Source: Pachypanchax playfairii (lineage: Eukaryota > Chordata > Actinopteri > Cyprinodontiformes > Aplocheilidae). Taken from it: a stretch of DNA of 64,000 nt. A program made the position numbers and the translations under genes. Location of the stretch: positions 1,234,306 through 1,298,305 of the forward strand of contig SSNP01000010.1 in NCBI GenBank assembly GCA_006937955.1, given 5' to 3'. This document shows positions 49,251-60,800 of the stretch, piece by piece. The notes beneath the pieces were generated by a model, which saw only the letters and a list, made by a program, of their open reading frames with translations, was not told where the DNA came from and made no database searches. Within the stretch, counting starts at the first letter, position 1. Each line of letters opens with the position of its first letter.

Positions 49251-49699
49251 ATCTGTATTCCTCCGACGTAAGGGCAGGTGTTTTATACCCACCAGTACGA
49301 AAAATAAACCAAAAAATGTACACAATGCTTTAATAATATATTGCATATGGCAGACTCTTGTAACATGTTATAAAACATTTTTGTTAAGGTAAAATTATAT
49401 CGTTACTTAACTAGAATCAAATCGATTTGAAATAACACGTCTACTTGAAAAAAATAATTTTCTGTCCTCACATCTGATTTTAGATCAGGAAAAGACAAGT
49501 TTTAAGAGGTGTCTACAATTATTTAGAAGTCTGAGTTGCCAGAACTGCTAAGGATATGTCACTTTTTCTATTTGTTTACTTTACTTTCAGCCTTTGATTA
49601 CAAGTGTTCTGTACTGTTAAAATAATATCACATCTGCACATTCATTTAAATGACTTCCTCTACAACAGCTTCTACTGCTCTGGGAATGCTTTCCTGAAA

Positions 49700-50650
49700 G
49701 TTTAGGAGTTTGTTTTGCTTATTTTAGAAGCACATTTGTCAGGTTAGACATTTGACTAGAAGGTCTAGATCAAAGTATTGGCTCTAACTCATCCCAAAGT
49801 TGTTCAGTTGGGGTGAAGTCAAGACTCTGTAGTCCAGTCAAGTTCCTCCACAACAAACTTGTTGTTTTTATGGACCATCTTTGTGTTCTGGTTATGTTGG
49901 AACAGTAAGGAACCGTCAACAAATTTTCCCTCAAATTTAGTTTTAAAATATTGAAACTACCTTGTTGTGCTGAAGCATTAAAGGTTCTGTTCAGTAGAAC
50001 TAAAGCACTAAGTTTAGCTCCTGAAAACCAACCCCACACCATGAACCTCCCTCCACCAAACTGATATTATGCAGTCAGACAAGTTCATTTCTCCAGACAA
50101 TTACCAAACCCAAACTCATCCATCAGACTCCCAGACTGAGAAGAAAGATTCATCACTCCAGAGAACATGTTTCATCTGCTCTAGAGTTCAGTATCATCCA
50201 GCTTTACATCACTGCATCTGATGTTTGTGTTGCACCTGGTGATATGAGCTGCTCAGCCGTAGAAACCCACTCCTCTGTTCATGAGTTAATCTGCAGGCCA
50301 CAGGAAGTCAAGATGTCTGGAGCTGGAGACTTTGCAGAAAGTTGCTGAGTCCTGCACAGTGCATGCGTTAACACCACGCCATGATTTTATAAGGTCTACC
50401 ACTTTGTTAAAGCACCAATAGACTGTTTCATCTGAAATTATCATGATGTTTCACAAATAATTCACAATTCACTAGATTATTGCACAGGTGGCATCTTCTG
50501 ACACTCAAATTCATTCTCCTGAGAAAAACCTGTTTTTTATAAAATTAGAACACTAGGGAGATTTTATACACCTGAAGCCATGGAATGAATTGCAAAACCT
50601 GAACTAAATCATTTGGACGGCGTCCCAATAAATTAATAAATATAGTGTAA
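49700..50650 (-). mobile_element. Degenerate Tc1-like transposon
   Basis: Minus-strand frames give MVWGWFSGAKLS, RTFNASAQQ, an RWSIKT block and LDFTPTEQLWDELE, the ordered landmarks of a Tc1-type transposase with the catalytic-Glu motif decayed. Near 50615 the sequence 'ggacggcgtcccaata' resembles the end of a known fish Tc1-type inverted repeat. There are multiple frame breaks, so it is inactive. It lies in intergenic DNA between BRWD1 and HMGN1. Confidence 0.7.
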
Positions 50651-50976
50651 ATTCTTCATCACCTGAAAGAAAATTGTAAATACTTTAAATTTAATTCATA
50701 CTAGCATAAACTTGGATTTGTTGATATTTAGCCTGTGTGGTAACAATTTATAATTTACATTTGCAGTGTTCACAGATTTTAGAAATATATTTAGAAAGAT
50801 ATAAAATATATTTTAGATAAGGTTTGTAAAAACATTTTTGAGTACTGAAATCTGACACTATTTAACAATTCATTTGATAAAAAAGGACCATTTTGAAAAA
50901 CAACATTTTCTTGTTTAAAATTTGCAGTTATATTAAATATTTGAAATGAAAGTTTCTTAAAAATCCATATAGTGAC

Positions 50977-51438
50977 AAGGGCTGTAACGATACACCAATG
51001 TATCGATGTGTCGCGATATTGTATCGTGAGGGCCAATATTGATAAAGTAAACGTGTTGTACTGACCACCACAGCGGAACAACATGCGCTCTAACATTGTA
51101 TAAAAAGGTTTTTCGCTGAAAAACAAAGACTCTAAACTGAGTCAGTGGCTTCGTATCTGCAATATATTACTGTGATGAGCAACTATTAAAAATACATGAA
51201 GCTTTATTAAATAACTTATTACATATTTCTAAGCAGGAATTTCATGTTGCGACATTAGTTTTGCTAATAAAATACTATAAACTGATTTAAAAGTGAATGA
51301 ATTAGTTTGTTTCACCAATTGTCAAAGTATCAAAACAAAATAAATACTATCCAGTTTCTTTTGTTGAAAATGCAAAACAAAAATGTTTCAGTGTATCGTA
51401 TCGTGAGCAATGTATCGATACGTATCGTTACAGCCCTA
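50977..51438. mobile_element. Non-autonomous hAT-like element
   Basis: A 462-bp element with ends WAGGGCTGTAACGATAC in inverted orientation, flanked by the perfect 8-bp duplication ATAGTGAC (50969-50976 and 51439-51446). Both ends contain extra inverted GTATCG motifs. There is no coding capacity. It lies between BRWD1 and HMGN1. Confidence 0.92.
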
Positions 51439-52103
51439 ATAGTGACTAATTGATAATAATAGCAATTTTATATAATATAGATAATATGGACTAATAGTTT
51501 GAGCTTAATGGCAAACCAATTAACAAACAGGACAAGCAAAATCTCTCTGAGTGTTGATAACAGTACAAAGAAATTCCCACTTTAATTGGCATTTTATACC
51601 ATAATAACAGAAAACATTTATTAAAGAAGGAAACTGTACATCGGTGGAGGAATCATTAGATCACACAGCAAAGATGAACAGTTACTGACTCTATAATGTG
51701 CTTTGTTTATAAAGCATAGCTGAGAACAATGTTCACTTTGACTGTTCTCTGTTGTACCAAAATCAGATCAACACTTTGATTTAAAATGATGAAAGTAAGA
51801 GCTTTAAGTACAGAATACCATTCTGTGTCCTGCAGATTGTTCCCTTATCTATTAAACAAAGCCTTTAGAGAACCCCAGATGATACAGGTCTAACTAAATC
51901 CTCTCATTCCTGATAAAGGCATGATGAGACAAAACAATGACCGAAAATCTCCCTTTTGCAAAATGGTGGAAATTCAATTAATATCGAAGAATAAAAAAGG
52001 AGAAAAAAAGTAATCGCACCCCTAAAAACAACGCTGTCTTTAGAAAATAGTCGCTAAAAATATTCTCTGCATTTTACAACAAAAAGAGGTCCAGGTAACA
52101 CAG

Positions 52104-55100
52104 CTACTCCGCTGCCTTCTCCTCCTCTTCAGCCTTGTCCTCCTTTTCTTCTGCCTCATCTGCACCTGCAGCCTGTTGGAGAACAAAGGAAACATGTTCT
52201 ATGGATTTGTTCTCATAATGAAAAACGAACGTTGGTTCACTAAGAACAAAGTTTTCATACCTCCTCATCTTTAGCTTCCCCATTTTCAGCAGGAACCTCT
52301 TTCTCTGCTTGAGGTTCCTCTTTCTTCTCCTCCTCTGCCTTGGTCTGTGCTGCCTCCTTTACCTTCTTGGTTTTTGGTGTCGCCTGCTGTGAACAACAGA
52401 TAAAACCTGAAACCAAAGTTTAACTGAAAATTTAAAGCAGCACTAAATAAGTTTTCCGCAGCCGTGTCTCAGACAGCCATTGCTGGAACCGGTGTTCTGT
52501 TGAAATATGCTACCTGTTGAGATGTGCTACTGAATCCTTCTGCATCTTGACTTCTATGAACAGATTTATTGTTTCTATATTTTTCCATAAATATATTTTC
52601 CCTATCAACAAGAATATTGTATAAACTTCAAATGACATCGTTATGAAATAAGTTGTTAATTCGCACTATGGCAGCATTTTTCTACAGGGCAGCATAAATC
52701 ATCAGAACACCGTCACGGTTGTGACCCGGTGAAGTTATTAGGTGTAATATAGGGGGACCAGAGACGTCCAGAGTGATCTCTAACATGAAGCTGAACATGT
52801 TTTTCGGTGAGTATCCACTTAAACAAGTTTCAAAACAGTAGCTTAAAGTTATTTTGTACTGATTTAACACCTGAACAATGTAGATGCTAAAGTTTTACCT
52901 TTTTCTTCTCTGGCTCTGGTTTTGGTTGCACCTCTTTCTGTAACAATATGAATACAGTGAAACACTGTGTAAAAGCAGCGTTTATGCATATTTACTAAAT
53001 TGTCATATTCATAGTCAAACTTACTTCTGACAACCTTTGAGACTTGCGCCTCGGCTGAAAACAAAGAATAAAGAGATAATTCAGTTAGTTAAGGTTAACG
53101 AGATCTTCAAGGACCAGCAAAACACTACTACAAAAGTTAAAAAAATTTTACCCAAGAAGCAGAATGAACTACAACACAAAGTTGAATACAAATGGAACAA
53201 GAGTTTTTAGCCACTGATAGAGTAAAACATAAAAATATTAACCTTGCACAGCAAGATGGATTCTCGCGAGATTTTGAGTTTTCCAAACCCATGAAAATCC
53301 ATCTTGTACCGCTCCAACTAAAACTGTCTACCTCTGTAAAAAAGTCGGGCCAATCATGTGTTAGCATTGTGCTTTGAGGCGAGTGTTAAGGTATGATTAG
53401 CAGCAAGTGCCCAAGCAAATAAAGCAAAACAAACATGGCTGCGCTGGTGGATGTACGCATAAAAGCAGCTATTAAATCTGTTTTAGGAGAACTAGAGATG
53501 ATTTCTTGTTGAAAAATTAGCAAAGGGAAGAATTTTGTGTACTTCTTTAGCTGGATTCATACTAATGCAAAGGCAAATGTGCTCCCACACGGTGGCGTAC
53601 TGACGGAGCCAGTTTCTGTTCATACTACCCCGACCCTGTTGCAAAGAAATTCTCCGCCAGGACAGCAGGAGGTGCGTTCCTTACTTAGAGGTCTCCCGGT
53701 GGTTTTGTGTGGTTCCCACCATGAGAGGAACAAATAATAATAATAAGCAATGATAAAAAGCAGGGACATTACGGCCACCGGCATCACCACTGCTGCCCTC
53801 TTAATGCGGACAAATTTGTCTTTAAGACTGTCAACACTCGTGCTGTTTACAAAAGGGAAGCTACATCGTGCTGGAAATGATGTTGGGTTGTTTGGCTGAC
53901 CAATCACAGACGTGCGTCATCCAACATGGTCGTTGGAAAGTTAGAAAATAGAGCGTGACTCCAACCGACCATCTGAGGCAGTTGGAGAGCCCATACAACG
54001 TTGTATCATGGTAGTGCATGTCAATCCAGCTTTAGTGGTAACGATGTGTGTGCTTTACTCCTGACTGGATTTGCAAGAGCTTGATCTACTGTGATTGGCT
54101 AAAGACTAATCATGGTAGGTGGGCACTTTCTGGCGCGTTCTCCAATAAGCACAAAATATTACACCAGATGTCCCTCCCTTTTATAGACGGTTTCAAATGG
54201 AGCAGTTCCAGATGTATGTGTTTCCCCAACTCGACAAGAGGTAGGGCTACACATACATCTGGAGGAGCCAGGTTATAAAAATATGTGTCAACATAGTCAA
54301 ATAATCATTTTCCTAACATGAACTTCTAGTTATAACTAGATGCTTAAAAAGCATTGTGATTGCATGCAGGTGAGTAGACGGCACATCTCTAGTGTGCAGA
54401 CTCTGACTTCAAAATACAACAAGACATGAGGATTCATTCATCATACTGTCATAAATATCTCACTGTACATCTCCCCCTTAAACAAAAGATGAACACCCAC
54501 AACTAGTTTATCAGGACAAAACTAATATGTCCCTTTATTCTGTTCACTCTAACTTCAGTAGAAATATATGGTTTTAAACTTAATTTGCTATTTTTTCTAA
54601 GTATTTGCCACATTTTTTGCCAGACTGTTGCTCAGCTTAATGATGACATTATTCCTGTTATGAAGTTCCTTTTCATGTCTCGGGTTGTTTCTCTTGTTTA
54701 GATTTTGAACTGACTTCTTTTTTTCTGTCTGCTGTTGTGACAACATTTCCCTCAGGGGATCAATAAACATCCATCTATCTAGAAGTGTTACAGTTAGCTT
54801 AATACAAGTACTCGATGCATGTTACACCGATTTGGTTTAAGAAAAAAATATATATAAATAAATTATGACAACATCAAAAAGACTGAAGTTTCAGCAACGT
54901 CCTTGCACTTTCTTTAATCTCCAGAACTCTATAGGTGCTTTCAGACTTCAGGTTAAACTTTCAGAAAGAACAAATTGTCCTTAATGCATCAATGCCTAAC
55001 ATGCAGGATTAAAACCAGGTTGCATGAATCTGCAAAAAGAAAAACCCTTTTGCAACGATGTACTAACCTCCACACTCGCATCTGCATCAGAGGTAGTCTG

Positions 55101-56115
55101 TGAAAGTCAGAGAAAACAAAAAATTAACAAGCCTTGAACAACAACCACTCATGGGTGAGCTAAAGTGGGTGTGTAATGCAAAGGGGGGGTGGTTGACTCC
55201 CTTCTATTAAGTCACAAAGACAATATGAGATGTTATGTAATCTGTAGAATACATGGTTAGAGGCGTTTCTAACTTGAGATTTTTCCCACAAAGCATTGGT
55301 GATGCATCATGCACAACACGAATGTCTTGTGGGAACATCTGTGTGCTTTTAATTTGGAATTTTTGGAGAAAGGTGTGTTCATTCCACCTGTAAACTGTTT
55401 GACATCAACAGAGTGTATTTCCAAGCAGGAATAATACGAGCTGAAGGCACATCCGACATTACTGTGAGCCTCAGCTCATGTTTAAAACAACCAGATGTGT
55501 CGCTGCATTATTCTAGAGACATGATGATCCTCAAGAGAAAAAAAAACTAGCTACACCTCAAGACTGACATCTTACCCCAGGTTAAATCTCAACAATACGG
55601 GCATCAAACACTGCGCCTACATCTAAATTAATTATAATTCAATATACACCAGGAAGAGTTTAACCTGTGGCGTTACAAAACCGACATTACTAGTGTCAAA
55701 ACCTGTTTCTTGAGTGGTTCCACCCCTTTGTTTAATCTCAGCCCACATTTAGTACTTTCACTAAAAAATACTTCGTTGACAATTATAAAAAGAAGCCGAA
55801 ACGAATGAGAAGTCCGACCAGAAAAAAACACAACGTGACTGTGCAAATCGCTGACTTGTTCGGTGCAAAGGTATGTTGCCTGCACTGAGAAAAAAGGCGC
55901 CACTTCCCTGTATCAACACGTCGGACGTGAACGCACCAGACATGGACTCCATGCCTGCGCGTCCGAACTGAAAACCATTTCAAATGTTACACCTCCTTTT
56001 CCACACGGTGAAACACACACTGGAACAAGGCGGAAAGGACCGTGTCCTTAAAAACCTCCAAACCTAGAAAATATTATCATATTGCGCACGTTCAACTTAC
56101 TTTTTTCCTTCCCAT
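52104..56115 (-). CDS. HMGN1: High-mobility-group nucleosome-binding protein, HMGN1-like
   Basis: Small nuclear nucleosome-binding protein, about 102 residues, that modulates chromatin compaction. Coding exons, 5' to 3': 56101-56115 (MGRKK), 55068-55097, 53025-53054, 52899-52937, 52261-52386, 52104-52172. The six-exon layout with very short in-phase exons is typical of HMGN genes. The nucleosome-binding motif reads RRKSQRLSE, against RRSARLSA in mammals, so it keeps R..S.RLS but has substitutions. A Pro/Lys-rich segment (PKPEPEKKK, PKTKK) follows, then an acidic Glu/Ala C-terminus ending KAAE. The 52261-52386 exon has tandem CAGCAG acceptors, allowing one extra Gln. HMGN1 rather than another paralogue is inferred from the position between BRWD1 and GET1. 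Confidence 0.85.
53550..54030. mobile_element. Possible Harbinger-like non-autonomous element
   Basis: A 481-bp segment bounded by inverted GCTGGATTSAYRC ends, with TTTA adjoining both (53546-53549 and 54031-54034). A 3-bp TTA duplication is an alternative reading. No transposase is present. It lies in the HMGN1 intron between the 55068-55097 and 53025-53054 exons. Confidence 0.55.
54690..54785 (+). repeat. Probable LINE 3' tail
   Basis: The segment ends 'tccctcaggggatcaataaacatccatctatct', a form of the 'gggaTtaataaa' plus short-repeat tail found on fish non-LTR elements. The coding part was not recognised. Confidence 0.4.
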
Positions 56116-57803
56116 TGCTGTGCAGTTTGTGCGGGGGAACTGCAGGAAAACCGAATGTCCGCTGAAATTACAGGAGATTAAGATCAGACGTACACCTCAG
56201 CCTCCAGGAGCGTGTGTATGTTACATTACATTTGGGTCCTTCCAGTACCAGAACTAGCTCAAACCGGATTGGATAACCCTTTTGGATCGTTTTATCCCGT
56301 TATCCTACCAACCTACCAGGAAGAGCAAAGCCCCGCCCACTTCTTCCACTGATTGGCTTACAGATCAGGGCAGCATGATTTTGAAACACAACAGTCTTAC
56401 CTGTGTGGGCAGGATAAGATGCCAATCAGTGGCTTCTCACTGTAAATCTGAGGGGTGTTAGCAGGGTGTTAGCGCTCAAAAGGTGTGTGTGCTGATTAGG
56501 AGCAGAGGTAAGTATGGCAAGCCGTTTTATCATATAATTTCCATCCACTTTTCAGTTCTTCCTGGTTTTACTTGTAAAAGTTTCAGATCCAGAATGACAA
56601 ACTACAGTTAACATTTCACTAATCTCAGATCTCGTCATGCTCACCTATGATATCAACATTTTAGATATGTGAACTACAGACCCAAAACTTGTTGGAAGGA
56701 TATATCCTCTCTGGCCTGAGGACATCTACCCCCCCCGGTAGAGCCAGAAAGTGTCACTGGGGATGAGTGATGTCTGGGTTTCCCTTCTGAACCTATTGAC
56801 CCTGCGACCTGATGATGGATATGCAGAAGAGGATGGATGATGGATTTAACTTACTTTTTTCTAGTTCAATCAAAGAGATGTTGAAATAAAATAACGTAAT
56901 TTTGATTAGGATGAGTACCTGTACCCTATACTGTGATGGACTGGTGACCTGTCCAGGTGTGACCCAGCCTTTTGCCATATAACTGCTGGACAAACGACCA
57001 GCACCCCGCGACCCTGAACAGGAAGAGGCGAGCATAGGTGATGACTGACATATTGTAGCCACAGTTGTCCTGGGACACACGCTGACAGAGGTGAGGCTGC
57101 CAAGTGTCACCAGACCCTCTGACAACCACCAAACAGGCAAAGGCAGGTGAAGTGTCTTGCTCAAGGACACAACAGCAAAGACATCTTTAGTGGGGATTCA
57201 AACCACATGACCTGATCTACTGAACTACATGTAAATAAATGGTACATAAAATAAATAAATAATAAAAATGCACATCAGACATACAAACACACCTCAGATT
57301 TATTTCTACTCAAATTTTCTTTTGCTATGAATTGTGTCTTAACACAATGATATTTAACTTTTATTCCTCTTATAGAGCACTTGAAACTAACAGTTTCCCT
57401 TTAGGGATTAATAAAATATATTTGAACTGAACTGATATACAGTATAAAAAAGTAATTAGATATAGTGTTTTAATTATGTGTTACATTAGCTTTCCATAAG
57501 TGATTTCTGAGAACGTCTTTCTCTGAATAGATGCGGATTCCTTAGAATTAAGTGATAATAAAATCCCTGAAAATGTCTCATTGGGGTTTTATTTCTTTTC
57601 AGATTTAAATTCACAGAAATACATGAGAAACATTCACTGTAGGAACGACACTGGTGTCATTTACGTTGACATGGATTTTCTCGTCTTTTTTGACGATTCA
57701 TTGAAGATAGTAAATTTATTGAACTCATTTTGTCCTTCCTCTTCATCTGTCCTCCTCTTCACTTGACTTCTCTTCATCAGCTGTTTGGAAGAGGCTCACA
57801 AAC
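56116..57803. other. Intergenic region between divergent HMGN1 and GET1
   Basis: About 1.7 kb holding the 5' flanks of both genes, which point away from each other. The HMGN1 side (56120-56350) should contain its promoter. The middle (56740-57440) is largely interspersed repeat. I see no other gene. Confidence 0.5.
56745..57440 (+). repeat. Cluster of teleost interspersed repeats
   Basis: It includes a 'gaccctgcgacctgatgatggatatgcagaagagg' block, a 'gtgatggactggtgacctgtccaggtgt' block shared with 18585-18690, a block shared with 3150-3295 (57045-57200), and a 'ctttagggattaataaaata' retroposon tail near 57400. These are probably several nested or adjoining retroposon fragments. Confidence 0.55.
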
Positions 57804-60800
57804 ATGGCGTGGTTCTTAGTTCTGAGCTCCGTGTTTCTTTGTAATCTCATGAAAACCCTCCTACCAACCATATCTTCTTTCGTAAGTGGCTGTTAAATTA
57901 TTTGGGATTGTTGTTGTTTCTGTCTGTCTGTCTGCATCTCTGACTCATAAAGCTAACAGTTGTTAGCTTCTGGGAAGCTAACAACCGTTAGCTAGCATAG
58001 ACTTAATTTCAACCAGAAAGAGAAAATTATTTCTATCAAATTGTTACATTAAAATGGGGGAAATGTCCTTCATCACTGCTTGAATTTGAAGACGTGATTT
58101 GTTTCATTATATTGGTTAAATTGTATGTAAGCTAAATGCTAATGCTAATAATAACAGGCCTAAACCGCACTCGTTCTCTGTTTTTCACTTTCGCTTTTTC
58201 TGGGATGCTTATAACATTAAATTAATGTAGTTTAATTTATAAAGACTTAACCTCGGATGATCTGTGTTTTTAAATAGTGGTTAGAAGTTGTAAGTCAGTC
58301 AGTTTTCTGCTCTGTGTTTTTATAGTCTTGTTAATGCTCTTCTCTCCTTTAAGCTCTCAAAGATGGTGCAGAAAGATGCTGAGCAGGAGAGTGAGATGAG
58401 GACGGAGATTCAGCAGATGAAGAAGGAGCAGTCCTCCATCAGCATGATGGATGAATTTGCAAGATATGCCAGACTAGAGCGCAAAATTAACAAAACAACA
58501 GACAAGCTGAAAACACACGGTAAGAAACAAACTAACACATAAGTGAAATGACTGAAAATAGACTCCCGGACTGCTTGTCACACATCTGCTAATCTGAAAG
58601 TTGGATTGTTTTGATCCTACTGTTGTTCCAAATTACCTCTTTATTTTAATTTTTTTTTTTGAAACACCGGGAACAGAAATGCCGAAAGACAATCTCTTAG
58701 ATCAAGGGTCTCAAACTCCAGGCCTCAAGGGCCACTATCCTGTAGGTTTTAGATGTTTCCCTGTTTCTACACACCTGATTCAGATAAATGGCTCATTAAC
58801 AAGCTTGTGGAGGAGTTGATGAAATGCAGAGGATTTGAATCAGGTGTGTAGAAACAGGGAAACATCTAAAACATACAGGATAGTGGCCCTCGAGGCCTGG
58901 AGTTTGAGACCCCTGCTTTAGATCTATCATGGTGTATCTTCTACAGCTGTGCAGGTCTGCTGTTGTAGACTGATCCACACTTTAAAACCAGCAACTGCAG
59001 GAAGTGGCTGGAGGTTTAACGCTGACAAAGAGATCAGTGGGAACAGCTGCTGCCTGTTGCTGATGTTTACACACAGCTTAAGAACTGACTTGTAAAGGAA
59101 CTGGAAGTGCAGATTGTGTGTTGAAAAGTACATAAAAGTTCTGTACGGGTCCGATTGAGGGTTGTAGTTCCAACCACTGAGTTTATCAGGAAAGTAACTC
59201 GGATGTTTGAGTGACGAACATTCACACTAGGTGGTCACATGTTTATTCAGTGAACTTTTCATGCTTTGTCCCACATTACTTTTAGCGATGCACATTTAAT
59301 CAAATCAAATCAAAAATACTTTATTAATCCCCGAAGGGAAATTCAAGTGTTGTTGTAGCTCAGTTCTTTTTCAGGGAGCCATAGAGAGTTCTAGCTGTGG
59401 AAAGGAAGGATCTCCTGTAGAGGGTTCTAGCTGTGGACAGGAAGGATCTCCTGTAGCGGTCTGTGCTGCAGCGGATTATGAAGAATCTTCTGACTGAAGA
59501 CACTCTGTTGTTGAGTTACTGTGTTCTGAAGAGGATGATGAGGGTTTTCCATCATGTTCTTCATCCTCCTTTGGACAATAAACTCAAGAGACTCCAGTTC
59601 AGTCTCCATGACAGAATCAGTCCTCCTTATCCATCTGTTCAGCCTCTTCATGTCTCTTGCTCTGATGCTCCACCTGCAGATGTGATCAGCTGACAAACTC
59701 CTCTTCTTTTGCAGCTCCTCTTCAAATCTCTGTCTGCTCATATTGTTTGAAAGCCAGGCAGAGTCCAGGATATGTTCCTTTAGCCATGTCTCAGTAAAAC
59801 ACATGATGCTGTATTCCTGATACTCTGGCTGGGTCTTGAGCAAAGCTTCAAGTTCATCCATTTTGTTAGCAAAGAGATCTCACATTTGTCAATATGACTG
59901 ATGGAAGTGAAGGTTTAAACTTCCTCTTTCTCTTCACTTTGCTCCTGCTCTGCATCCATGTCTTCTTTTAAGCTCATCAGGGATCCAGAGTTTCAATTTG
60001 AGGATTATTTCAGCCTTAGAAATGTCAGTTAGCTGCTCTTTCTTGTAAACAAGTCTCTTGTTGCCATGGTTACGCATCATAACAAGTGGCAAAAAAGTGA
60101 CAAATCAAGCAAAAAACTCAATCAGCACAGCACCCAAATCAGAAGAAAAGTATTTAGAAAATATTTCCAGAAGAAAAAACCGTCAAGAAATACTCAAAAA
60201 GAACAAAAAAATGCTAGCAAAATGCTAGCAAAGTCACAGAGCTACTCCAACAAGCTGCCACCAGTTGTAGCGCTATTCCGGATAACTTTATGCACTTCAT
60301 GATGGTTTACACTCCCTGCTGATAACCCCTACTTTCCTTTAGTGAAGAAAAAACAATAGTTCCTTGTGGTGGAAGGATGAACAATACTCAGGTTTGTTTT
60401 AGGTTTGGTTGCATCACATCAAAAATATAATAATTTGAAATATTTTTTATTTTTGCAGTTCAGTCAAGAACAGCTCAACAAGCCAAAATGAAATGGGTTG
60501 TGAACATAGTGTTTTACATACTGCAGGTAAGTGGAGATTATTGTTGGAAACATTCTGTTACAACAGGGAAAAACACACAAGACAAAAATGATCTGATCAT
60601 ATGTACATGTTAAACTCTGGTGTGTCATGTAATTAGTATCTCATGTGTCTTCAAGCATTTCATCAAACATTCAGCTGGTTTAAAGAAGCCATTTCACCCA
60701 CATTTCAGGACTTTGTGGTTATTTCTTAAGCATTAACCTGTAATATGAAACATTTTATATCTAACAAACGTCAGGAAACACTGATTAACAGACCTTTCAA

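Noticed and set aside
58703..58915. Long hairpin as a possible microRNA precursor
   Set aside because: The ends and approximate flanking duplication mark it as a hAT-type MITE; the arms are about 90 bp each, too long for a usual precursor.
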